A stretch of 12,810 nt of DNA, from contig DNFG01000054.1 of assembly GCA_003487005.1 (NCBI GenBank), forward strand, positions 1 through 12,810, written 5' to 3'. Source of the DNA: Bryobacterales bacterium. Its GTDB lineage: Bacteria > Acidobacteriota > Terriglobia > Bryobacterales > Bryobacteraceae. The translations under genes and the position numbers were made by a program. Position 1 is the first letter of the stretch; each line of letters starts with the position of its first letter. The notes below the pieces were generated by a model that was not told where the DNA came from, did not search any database, and saw only the letters and a list, made by a program, of their open reading frames with translations. Of the stretch, positions 1 through 7,403 are shown piece by piece.

Positions 1-846
1 GAGGGTGGCTTCAAGGGTGCGGGCCTCATCAAGACGGCGGGCGGGGGCGGCGCCGGATTCAACAAGGCGGGCGGCGCGTTCGCGGTCGCGGCGGGCGAGT
101 TGGAGCGCAAGTTGGGCTTCGTTGCGAACAAGTTCCAGGGAAGACAGGTCGCTGGGGGCGCTGGTTGGGGGCAGGAGTTGGGCGAGCACCTGGCCTTGGG
201 TGACGCGGGCCCCAATAATGGGAAGGCGGTCCGCGATCAGGCGGCCGTCGAAGGGGACACTGACTTCGGCTTCCCCGCCGGAGCGGGGGAGGACTTCGGC
301 GGGGACGCGCAGGCTGGAGCGGAGGGCGCGGGTTTCGACGACGAAGGTGGCGAAGTCGAGGGTCCACTGCTGTTCCTTGGTGAAGGCGATGGCAGCGTCG
401 TCCTCGTCGTCGTGGGAGTGGATGGCGGCGGCGCGGGTCGGATGGACGGTGACTTCGCCGAGGTCGTGGGTGGCGTCGAGGGGACCGGAGACGAGGATGG
501 AGAGACGGACCGGGCCGGCGGCCGCGGGTTTCACGTCGACGCCAAAGACGCCGGGGCGCGATGGGGCATCGGTAGTGAAGGATTCGGTCTGGCCGCCGGC
601 GGCGCTCAATTTCACTTCGACGCGGCCCTCGGTGACGGGTTTGAAGGTGTCGAGACGGGTGAGATGGATGGCGAAACGGCTGGTTTCACCGGCAACGAGA
701 GGCGGGTACTCGGCGAAAAGTTCGGTGGCGGGGGTCCAATGGGTGACGGATTCCGGGTGAGGCTCATCGGAGGCGGCGGCGGGCGGAGCAGGTTTGGTGC
801 AGGCGGCGAGGCTGAGGATGAGCAGCAGGGATAGGGCGGTTTTCAT
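1..846 (-). CDS. RND efflux periplasmic adaptor, CzcB-like lipoprotein (3' part outside window)
   Basis: Membrane-fusion (adaptor) subunit of a tripartite heavy-metal efflux system, linking an inner-membrane RND pump to the outer-membrane factor encoded just upstream. I translated this frame by hand: 282 codons are open from ATG 846 to the left edge. Seen: a signal peptide with lipobox LAAC (Cys16), so probably a lipoprotein; an N-terminal domain of about 120 residues; a metal-ligand-rich stretch HSHDDEDD at 143-150; the segment FTKEQQWTLDFAT (155-167), typical of CzcB-type adaptors; a barrel/lipoyl-like segment (about 190-225); then the start of the coiled-coil hairpin (about 235-282). The start is supported by GAGGAG (860-855) 8-9 nt upstream. 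The ATG overlaps the stop of the outer-membrane-factor gene (ATGA), which suggests translational coupling. The C-terminal beta-barrel part and the cognate pump lie outside. Family call is firm; the metal is not determined. Confidence 0.88.
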   Translation of the reverse strand, partial: MKTALSLLLILSLAACTKPAPPAAASDEPHPESVTHWTPATELFAEYPPLVAGETSRFAIHLTRLDTFKPVTEGRVEVKLSAAGGQTESFTTDAPSRPGVFGVDVKPAAAGPVRLSILVSGPLDATHDLGEVTVHPTRAAAIHSHDDEDDAAIAFTKEQQWTLDFATFVVETRALRSSLRVPAEVLPRSGGEAEVSVPFDGRLIADRLPIIGARVTQGQVLAQLLPPTSAPSDLSSLELVRNEAQLALQLARRDRERAARLVESGAAPARRLDEARTLEATL

Positions 847-2066
847 TGGGGGAACTCCTCTCCGAGGACGCGTTCAAGTTCGATCTGGGCCTGTTTGACG
901 GCGAGTTGGATGTCGATCAGGCGGAGTTGGGACTCGCGCTGGGTGCGGTAAGCGTCGAGCAGTTGCAGGATGCCGATATCGCCTTCCTGGTAAGCGATGG
1001 TGGCGATGCGGACGAGTTGTTCGCCGCTGGCGGCCAGTTCGTGGCGGTAGCGGTCGCGGGCGGAGGCGCGGACCTGCAGGGCGCGGAGGGCGCCGGAGAT
1101 CTCAGCGTGGATCTGCTGGGCGAGAAGGTCGAGGCGGGCCTGGGTGCGCTGCTGTTCGGCGGTGAAGCGGGAGACCTCCGCCTGTCCTTTATTAAAGAGG
1201 GGCAAAGGCACGGTGAATTCGACGACGCCGCCGTGGGCGATGAGACCCTGGCCGATGTCGGCGCGTTTGTAACCGGCGCTGACCGTGGGTTCGGGGATAC
1301 GGAGGCGCTCAGCCGCGCGCTGTTCGAAACGGAAGAGATTGAGGCGCTGCTGTTCGGCACGGAAGTCGGCACGGAGGGTGAAGGCGCGTCCGGCGAGACT
1401 CGCGGGTTCGAGCGAGGGAGGCAGGGTGGGGTCGAGGCGCCCGGCGACGCGCGGAATCGAAGTGGCGGGCGGAAGGAAGGCGAGGAGGCGCGCGCGGTCG
1501 AGTTCGATGGTGGCGCGCAGGAGTTCGAGTTCGGCGCGGAGTTCGGCGCGTTCGCGTTCGGCGCGGAGGCGGTCGAAGGTGGAGCCTTCGCCCTCGCGTT
1601 CGCGGGTGGCAAGGATGGCGATGACGCCCTCGATTTCGCGGAGCGCGGCGGCGTAGCGGAGTTCGCGTTCCTGACCGGCGAGGACCTGGAAGAAGGCGAG
1701 GCGCAGATCGGAGCGGGCCTGCCAGAGTTCGAAGGCGCCGTCGGCCTGGGCGGCGAGAACGGAGGAGGCGCCGGCATCCCGAAGAAAGCGGAGACGGCCG
1801 CTGAGATGGAGTTGTTGTTCGGCCTGGAGAAATTCAGTCAGGCCGGCGCCCTCGCGGACGTAGCGGAGGCGCGGGTTGGCGTAGAGGGTGCGTCCGCGGG
1901 CATCGGCTTCGGCGATGGCGGTGCGAGCCCGGGCCTCGCGAGCGTGGGGGCTTTGCTCCAGAAATTGTTGGACGACCGCCGCTTCGGTCCAGTCCTGAGC
2001 GGGGGCGAGTCCCGCGAACAGGCCAAAACCGAGAAGTGCGGCTGCGCCATGGTTAAGGACAGACAT
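843..2066 (-). CDS. CzcC-like outer-membrane factor (TolC family)
   Basis: Outer-membrane channel of a tripartite metal-efflux system, 407 residues, a usual size for CzcC/OEP proteins. Seen: a signal peptide with probable cleavage after APAQ near residue 24; two OEP-type halves, each with long Ala/Glu/Arg-rich helices (about 120-200 and 305-390); the short strand YANPRLRY near 62-69; and the segment ending VPLPLFNKGQAE in the second half, a pattern recurrent in CzcC/CusC relatives. Start ATG 2066 is preceded by GAGG with about 8 nt spacing. It follows the small His-rich gene by 78 nt and overlaps the downstream adaptor by 4 nt (ATGA). It is only loosely similar to the second outer-membrane factor in this window, so the two are not recent copies. 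The long Arg/Glu helices give repetitive GC-rich DNA near 1500-1580 that is coding, not a separate repeat. Confidence 0.9.
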   Translation of the reverse strand: MSVLNHGAAALLGFGLFAGLAPAQDWTEAAVVQQFLEQSPHAREARARTAIAEADARGRTLYANPRLRYVREGAGLTEFLQAEQQLHLSGRLRFLRDAGASSVLAAQADGAFELWQARSDLRLAFFQVLAGQERELRYAAALREIEGVIAILATREREGEGSTFDRLRAERERAELRAELELLRATIELDRARLLAFLPPATSIPRVAGRLDPTLPPSLEPASLAGRAFTLRADFRAEQQRLNLFRFEQRAAERLRIPEPTVSAGYKRADIGQGLIAHGGVVEFTVPLPLFNKGQAEVSRFTAEQQRTQARLDLLAQQIHAEISGALRALQVRASARDRYRHELAASGEQLVRIATIAYQEGDIGILQLLDAYRTQRESQLRLIDIQLAVKQAQIELERVLGEEFPQ

Positions 2067-2110
2067 TGCGTCACCTCACCAGAAACAGGCTGTGAACAGG
2101 GGGGTTGGGG

Positions 2111-2129
2111 GCGCACCGGCAAGGTGCGC
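2111..2129 (-). other. Intra-operon mRNA hairpin
   Basis: A perfect 7-bp inverted repeat (GCGCACC / GGTGCGC) with a 5-nt loop sits in the 78-nt gap between the small His-rich gene and the czcC-like gene, about 45 nt upstream of the latter's start. In the minus-strand transcript no U-run follows, so it is not a standard intrinsic terminator. It could stabilise an mRNA end, mark a processing site, or be chance in GC-rich DNA. Confidence 0.35.
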
Positions 2130-2144
2130 GGAACTGGGGAGAGG

Positions 2145-2570
2145 TTAGACGGGCGGGGCTCGGGGGTGAAGTCCGGTGCGCGGAGGCGGATCGTGCGTCA
2201 GAAGCGCCTGGCGGACCTGGGGGTTCGGCTGCCAGACGGGCGCCGGAGCGGCCGGAGCCTCCGGAGCGAAAGCGAGCAGTTCGGTCAGACGTTCGCGCTT
2301 GCAGAGGACCCAATCCCACATCTGGGCGCCGTCGCCGGTGGCGGGAGCCTCAATGACGAGGCCGGAGTGGGAGCGGGCTTCGAGGTGGAAGTGGAGGCGG
2401 CTGACGCCGGGTCCGTGATCGAGTTCAGCGGGGTGGGTATGGTAGAAAGGCGCCTGGAGACACGCGAGCAGCAGGCTCACAATGACGGCGGAATGCAATA
2501 CCAGACTCACTTGTCCGAGTATAACACCGCGATTTCGGAGCAGCACAAAATAGGGGCCCGGGAGTGACAC
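2145..2570 (-). CDS. Small His-rich membrane-anchored or exported protein, metal-operon associated (hypothetical)
   Basis: No named family recognised with confidence. From GTG 2570 the product is 141 residues: a basic start (RNR), one hydrophobic segment of about 20 residues (about 17-38) acting as signal peptide or anchor, then HTH directly after it (44-46), a second pair HFH (60-62) and further His at 52 and 68. The middle is acidic to neutral. The C-terminus is Pro-rich and ends HDPPPRTGLHPRAPPV. From memory, small proteins with a membrane segment, an HTH/HxH cluster and a HDPP...PRAPP tail occur beside Czc-type operons; that is recollection, not a search. It precedes the czcC-like gene on the same strand and probably leads the operon, so a periplasmic metal-binding or accessory role is inferred. 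The start is uncertain: GTG 2570 has GGGAG only 3 nt away; GTG 2510 would give a 121-residue form with a bare signal sequence. Confidence 0.55.
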   Translation of the reverse strand: MSLPGPYFVLLRNRGVILGQVSLVLHSAVIVSLLLACLQAPFYHTHPAELDHGPGVSRLHFHLEARSHSGLVIEAPATGDGAQMWDWVLCKRERLTELLAFAPEAPAAPAPVWQPNPQVRQALLTHDPPPRTGLHPRAPPV

Positions 2571-2643
2571 GATCTCCCAAATCCCCGATGGCGCGCGATC
2601 GGCACGGGAGAGGGAGGGACATTTCGCCCCGTCCGGGTGGAGC

Positions 2644-2686
2644 GAGTATACTCTGTCTGCCGGTACCAGACATTGCCGGCCCGGCA
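2644..2686. promoter_or_regulatory. Cluster of three dyads in divergent intergenic region (candidate operator/promoter)
   Basis: The 192-bp gap between the minus-strand small His-rich gene and the plus-strand sulfatase contains three adjacent dyads: GAGTATACTC (2644-2653, perfect 10-bp palindrome), GTCTG-N7-CAGAC (2655-2671), and TGCCGG-C-CCGGCA (2674-2686). The first carries TATACT on both strands, a fair -10 match in either direction, but no convincing -35 is found at 16-18 bp on either side. The placement suits a shared operator for the divergent genes. No regulator is encoded alongside, so the binding protein is unknown. Confidence 0.4.
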
Positions 2687-2762
2687 GTGGTGGCACATCC
2701 CGGCGAATTGCGGCATCATGGCGGGGACGGCCCAGGCGCCGGGAAAGCGGGTATTACGTGGG

Positions 2763-4145
2763 ATGCGGGATTTGAGGCGATTGACGCGCAGGTCGGTGCT
2801 TGGAGCCTTGGCCGCGCCGCTGGTTCATGCGGCGCCAGCAAGGCCCAACATTGTCTTTATCCTTGCCGACGACCTGGGGATTGGCGATACCGGCTGTTAC
2901 GGGCAGAAGCTGATTCGAACGCCAAACCTGGACCGGATGGCGGCGAGCGGAATGCGATTCACGCAGGCTTACGCTGGTTCGACCGTCTGCGCGCCGTCGC
3001 GTTGCTGTCTGCTGACGGGTCTCCACAATGGACACGGGCGGGTCCGCGACAACATCCCCCACGGAGTCTTTCTGCAGCCCGACGACTTCACGGTGGCTGA
3101 ACTGCTGAAGCAGGCAGGGTACCGGACGTGCGCGCTGGGCAAGTGGAGTCTGGGTTCACCGGGTTCGTGGGGCCACCCGAATATGCAAGGATTTGACGAG
3201 TTTTTCGGGTATCTGGACCAGGATCACGCCCACAATTACTATCCGGAATTCCTCTGGGAAAATGAGCGGGAAGTGATCCAGCCCGGCAACCGGGCCAACA
3301 AACGGCGTGCCTATGCGCCGCCGTTGCTGGCACAGCGGGCGCTGCGTTTCCTGGACGAGAATGCGCGGCGGCCCTTTTTCCTGTACTTCGCGCCCACGCT
3401 CCCGCACTGGTCCGATTATCCTCGGCAATCGGTTCTATCCCAGGACATTCCCAGCGATGCGCCGTACTCGGAGGAATCCTGGCCGCAGGTGGAGAAGAAC
3501 TACGCGGCGATGGTGACCATGCTGGACGCGCAAGTGGGCTAGGTGCTCGACCGGGTTCGCGAACTCGGCATCGAGCAGCAGACACTGGTGGTGTTTGCAA
3601 GCGACAATGGCCCCTCGGCCGAAGGGCTGCACAAGCCGTCTTTCTTCGGAAGTTCGGGACCGTTCCGGGGCGTCAAGCGGGAGATGTACGAGGGCGCCAT
3701 CCGGATCCCAATGCTTGCTCAGTGGAAAGGCTCGATCCGTCCGGCAACGGTCAGCGAGGAAGTCTGCGCGTTCTGGGATTTCCTGCCGACCGCCGCCGAA
3801 CTCGCGGGCTTACCCATTCCCAAAGGGATCGACGGCATTTCGCTGGCGCCTACTCTGCTCGGTCAGTCGCGGAGGCAGCATGAGTATCTGTATTGGGACT
3901 ATGGACATGGTCGCGAACGGTTCTGTCAGGCAGTGCGCTGGAAAAACTGGAAAGCCGTTCGTAACGGTTCCGCGGCACACGTGGAACTGTACGACCTTCA
4001 ACTCGATCCCGGTGAGAAGCACGATGTTTCCGGACAGAATGCCGGAATTGTCGCCGAACTCGTGCAACGGATGGACCGGGCCCTGACACCGTCGCCGGAC
4101 TACCCGATCCTCGATCGCACGGCCCGGCCACCGTCGCGGCGGTAG
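2763..4145 (+). pseudogene. Arylsulfatase (Cys-type, formylglycine), interrupted by in-frame TAG
   Basis: Sulfatase of the alkaline-phosphatase-like superfamily, expected to hydrolyse sulfate esters in the periplasm. Start ATG 2763 gives a twin-arginine signal (TRRSVLGAL, then a hydrophobic stretch to HA). Seen: metal-binding ADD (36-37); the maturation motif CAPSR with Cys76 as formylglycine precursor; LGKW near 119-122; ASDNG with Asp281/Asn282; and FRGVKREMYEGAIRIP further on. The length of 460 codons is normal. Codon 260 is TAG (3540-3542); the frame continues immediately and keeps conserved motifs to a natural TAG at 4143-4145, with no frameshift or second stop. A fragment ending at 259 would lack the DN metal ligands and be inactive. 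Explanations: recent nonsense mutation (for example from GAG or CAG), sequence error, or low-level readthrough. Use of TAG as the terminal stop argues against general amber recoding. GTG 3543 directly follows the stop, but a restart there could not make a whole enzyme. The maturation enzyme is not in the window. Confidence 0.8.
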
Positions 4146-4207
4146 AAAACCACCGCGGGGCGGGGCGCGCCGCGAAACGGGCCTTCGTGAAGACTCTGGT
4201 CCAACTC

Positions 4208-4233
4208 GGCGAAGCGCGATTCGCCTTCCTCTT
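4208..4233 (+). terminator. Weak candidate terminator between convergent sulfatase and RND pump genes
   Basis: GGCGAA (4208-4213) pairs with TTCGCC (4220-4225) over a 6-nt loop and is followed by the T-rich run TTCCTCTT, about 60 nt after the sulfatase stop. The stem is short and the T-run imperfect. Apart from this, the 137-bp convergent gap (4146-4282) shows no convincing gene. Confidence 0.3.
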
Positions 4234-4282
4234 CGCCACCGGCGGGACGCCCGGAGTGGCCGCCGTCGTTCGGAACTTTGCT

Positions 4283-7200
4283 TTAGGCGGCCTGCTGAGG
4301 CGCTTCGACGGTGTCGCCATCGTGGTCGAAGATGCGATAGAGGGTCGGGACCACCACGAGCGTGAGCAGTGTGGAAGTAATGAGGCCGCCGATGACGACG
4401 ACCGCAAGCGGGCGCTGGACCTCGGAGCCCGGACCGGTGGCGAAGAGGAAGGGAACGAGTCCGAGGGCGGCGACGGTCGCCGTCATCATGACGGGGCGGA
4501 ACCTTTGAAGAGTGCCCTGGACGATGGCCTCCCGCTGAGCGATGCCGGACTGGCGCAGTTTGCGAATGTAGCTGACGAGGACAACGCCATTGAGGACCGC
4601 GATCCCCCAAAGGGCGATGAACCCCACTGAGGCGGGGACCGACAGGTATTCACCGGAAACGAACAGCGCGACGATCCCGCCGATGGATGCGAAGGGCAGA
4701 ACCAGGATGATCAGAACGGCGAATCGCACCGAGTGGAACAGGAGGAAGAGGAGGAAGAAGATCGCGCCGATGGTGATGGGAACGATGATGATCAGGTGCA
4801 GGCGGGCACGCTGCATGTTCTGAAACTGGCCGCCCCATTCGATGTAGTAGCCGGGGGGCAGTTCGACCTCGGCTCCGATCTTTTGCTGCAGTTCGGCGAC
4901 GAAGCCGCCAAGGTCGCGGTCCTGCAGGTTGACGCCAACCACAATGCGGCGCTTGCCCATATCGCGATTGATTTGAGCGGGCCCTTCCAGCACCCGGATA
5001 TCGGCCAGGTTCTCGAGCATCACGGTGGAGCCCGTCGGGCTGCGCAGGATGATGTGGCGGATCTCGCCGATGCTGTTGCGCAGGTGCTCGGGGTAGCGCA
5101 CGACAGCATTGAAACGCCTCTCGCCCTCGTAGACTTCGGTGGCGATGCGTCCGCCGATGGCGGTTTCGATCATTTCGTGCACGTCGGAGGCATTGAGCCC
5201 TTGGCGGGCGATGGCCTGCCGGTTAATGGTGATGGAGAGATACTGCTGGCCGCCCACGCGGTCGACCCGGGTGTCGCGCATCCCGCGAATGCCACTGGCG
5301 ACCTTGGCGATCTGGGCGGCCTTTTCGACCAGCACATCCAGATCGTCGCCAAACAGTTTGACGGCGACATCGGCGCGGACGCCCGTAACCATTTCGTCCA
5401 CCCGGTCCGAAATCGGCTGGGACATGACGAGATTGACGCCCGGAATCACCGCGAGCCGCTCGCGGATTTCATCGGCGATCGCGTCCTGCGTCAACCCGTC
5501 CGGCCTCTCGTCCGGAGGAACCAGAGACGCCATCACGTCGGCTTCATTCGGTCCCGCGGCATCGGCCGGAGACTCGCCGCGGCCCAGACGGGATACCGCT
5601 TTGCGAACCCCCGGCACGGCGCTGACGATGCGCATCGCTTTCATCTCCATGGCAATGGCTTCATCGAGGGAGATGTTCGGGACACGGTCAATGTTGGGCG
5701 AAATCGAGCCTTCGCGCATCTCCGGGATAAAAGAGGTGCCCAGGAGAGGGAAAAGGGAGATCGAAGCGGCAAACAGCACCAGGGCCGTGGCAATGGTCCT
5801 CTTCTCGTTACGGAGGGCGAGGCCGAGTACGGCGGAGAATGGCCGTTTGAGCACTCGAATCAGGATGGTGTCATGCTCGCCGCTCCCCTTCAGCAGATAG
5901 GCCGAAAGCACGGGCGAAAGCGTAAGCGACAGCACCAGCGAAATCCCCAGCGCAATCGCAATGGTGTAGGCCAGAGGGCTGAACATCTTGCCTTCCATGC
6001 CTTCAAGGGTCATCAGGGGCAGGAAGACCAGAATGATGACCGTGATGCCGAAGATGACCGGCGTCCCGACCTCAAGCACGGCGTCGAGAATCGTCCTGAG
6101 ACGGTTCGCCGGCGGACCATGGCTGAGCTTTTCGAAGACGTTCTCCACGACCACGACCGAGCCATCCACCATCAGGCCAATGGCGATGGCAAGTCCGCCA
6201 AGCGACATCAGGTTGGCCGAAAGGCCCACGTGGTTCATGATGATGAACGTCGCCAGGGGCGTGAGGATCAGGGTGGCGATCACAATGATGCTCGAGCGGA
6301 GGTCCCCCAGGAAGAGAAAAAGGACAATGACGACGAGGACGATGCCCTCCATCAGCACCTTGGAGACGGTCCAGAGAGCGGCGTCAACGAGTTCGGAGCG
6401 GTCGTAGTAAGGGACGATGCGATAGCCGTCGGGCAGCATGCCGCGGGAGTTGATCTCCTCCACACGCTCCTGCACCCGGCCGACGATCTCCTTGGCGTTA
6501 CCGCCGGCGATCATCATGACGATGCCGCCCACGGCTTCGGTGTAGCCGCCCTTCACCATGGCGCCGTAACGGACTTCCTCGCCGAAGCGGACCTCGGCCA
6601 CATCGCGAAGGTAAACGGGGGTGTTCGAGACTTCCTTGAGGATGATGTTGCGGATGTCGTCCAGGCTCTGGATCAGACCGACGCCGCGCACCAGATACTG
6701 CTCGGCGCCCTGAGGCAGAATACCGCCCCCCGAGTTCGAATTGTTGTTGTACAGCGCGCGCGTGACATCGTTCAGGGTGACGTCGTAGGACCGCAGTTTC
6801 ATCGGGTCCGGCAGCACCTGATATTGACGGACATAGCCGCCCGTGGAGTTGATCTCCGCAACGCCCGGGATCGAGCGAAGCAGGGGCCGGACCACCCAAT
6901 CCTGCACGATGCGTCGTTCGGTCAGTTCCGCCTTCGAAAGCGGGCGTTCCCCGTCATCGGGATGCTCGAGCGTGTACTGATAGACCTCTCCCAGAGCGGA
7001 GGACACAGGGCCCAGGACAGGAGTGACGTTCTCCGGCAGACGCCCGCGGGCCTCCGCGAGGCGCTCCATGACGAGTTGCCGCGCGAGGTAGACGTCGGTG
7101 CCGTCCTCGAAGACGAGGGTCACGATCGAAAGCCCCGGCTTGATCAGAGAGCGCATTTCGGTGAGCCGGGGAATGCCGGTCATCGCGATCTCGATGGGCA

Positions 7201-7399
7201 CGGTCACGAAGCGCTCCACTTCCTCGGGCGAGCGCCCGGCGGCTTCCGTGGCGATTTGGACCTGGACGTTCGTGACATCGGGAAACGCGTCCACGGAAAG
7301 CTTCCGGGCCGCCTGCACCCCGAAAACAAGCAGTATCGCGCCCACCACGACCACAATCAGCCGGTGATGAAGCATGCTGTCGACAAGCGATCGAAGCAT
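4283..7399 (-). CDS. Heavy-metal efflux RND pump (HME-RND, CzcA/CusA family)
   Basis: Inner-membrane proton-driven pump, 1038 residues, full length for the family. The pattern is the usual 12 TM: TM1 about 12-31, a large periplasmic loop, a TM block about 345-500, TM7 about 535-553, a second periplasmic loop, and the last TM block about 875-1025. Seen: FPDVTNVQVQI (39-49), the HME-RND N-terminal signature, and VDGSVVVVEN (411-420), where Asp412 and Glu419 match conserved TM4 charges. The position of the first Asp of CzcA's DFG motif is Ala here, as in CusA. By recalled alignment to CusA, the Cu(I) methionine triad positions are Asn569, Ala620 and Glu669, so a divalent cation is more likely than Cu(I)/Ag(I). 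Start ATG 7399 has GGGGAG 8 nt upstream and lies 4 nt after the adaptor stop. Last gene of its operon, convergent with the sulfatase. The family is certain; the substrate is inferred. Confidence 0.95.
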   Translation of the reverse strand: MLRSLVDSMLHHRLIVVVVGAILLVFGVQAARKLSVDAFPDVTNVQVQIATEAAGRSPEEVERFVTVPIEIAMTGIPRLTEMRSLIKPGLSIVTLVFEDGTDVYLARQLVMERLAEARGRLPENVTPVLGPVSSALGEVYQYTLEHPDDGERPLSKAELTERRIVQDWVVRPLLRSIPGVAEINSTGGYVRQYQVLPDPMKLRSYDVTLNDVTRALYNNNSNSGGGILPQGAEQYLVRGVGLIQSLDDIRNIILKEVSNTPVYLRDVAEVRFGEEVRYGAMVKGGYTEAVGGIVMMIAGGNAKEIVGRVQERVEEINSRGMLPDGYRIVPYYDRSELVDAALWTVSKVLMEGIVLVVIVLFLFLGDLRSSIIVIATLILTPLATFIIMNHVGLSANLMSLGGLAIAIGLMVDGSVVVVENVFEKLSHGPPANRLRTILDAVLEVGTPVIFGITVIILVFLPLMTLEGMEGKMFSPLAYTIAIALGISLVLSLTLSPVLSAYLLKGSGEHDTILIRVLKRPFSAVLGLALRNEKRTIATALVLFAASISLFPLLGTSFIPEMREGSISPNIDRVPNISLDEAIAMEMKAMRIVSAVPGVRKAVSRLGRGESPADAAGPNEADVMASLVPPDERPDGLTQDAIADEIRERLAVIPGVNLVMSQPISDRVDEMVTGVRADVAVKLFGDDLDVLVEKAAQIAKVASGIRGMRDTRVDRVGGQQYLSITINRQAIARQGLNASDVHEMIETAIGGRIATEVYEGERRFNAVVRYPEHLRNSIGEIRHIILRSPTGSTVMLENLADIRVLEGPAQINRDMGKRRIVVGVNLQDRDLGGFVAELQQKIGAEVELPPGYYIEWGGQFQNMQRARLHLIIIVPITIGAIFFLLFLLFHSVRFAVLIILVLPFASIGGIVALFVSGEYLSVPASVGFIALWGIAVLNGVVLVSYIRKLRQSGIAQREAIVQGTLQRFRPVMMTATVAALGLVPFLFATGPGSEVQRPLAVVVIGGLITSTLLTLVVVPTLYRIFDHDGDTVEAPQQAA

Positions 7400-7403
7400 C
7401 CGG

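Noticed and set aside
5..834. Two overlapping plus-strand frames at the left edge
   Set aside because: The minus strand there encodes a lipoprotein adaptor with clear family segments; the plus frames are low-complexity Arg/Ser or Gly/Asp-rich.
1500..1580. Repetitive ttcggcgcgga-like direct repeats
   Set aside because: These encode the Arg/Glu/Ala helix of the outer-membrane factor; the repetition follows from the codons of a coiled coil, not a DNA repeat element.
846..2567. 573-codon plus-strand frame opposite the left CzcC-like gene
   Set aside because: Antisense shadow; Gly/Glu/Ala-rich with no recognisable domain. The minus strand has a signal peptide and OEP motifs.
2644..2700. MerR-type promoter (long spacer with dyad) and a plus-strand TGGCAC...TTGC sigma-54 site upstream of the sulfatase
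   Set aside because: No -35-like hexamer is found at 19-20 bp from TATACT, and the TGGCAC to TTGC spacing is 11 bp instead of 5.
2637..2762. N-terminal extension of the sulfatase to GTG 2637
   Set aside because: It would put about 42 unconserved residues before a twin-arginine signal and run through the dyad cluster; ATG 2763 places the signal peptide at the N-terminus.
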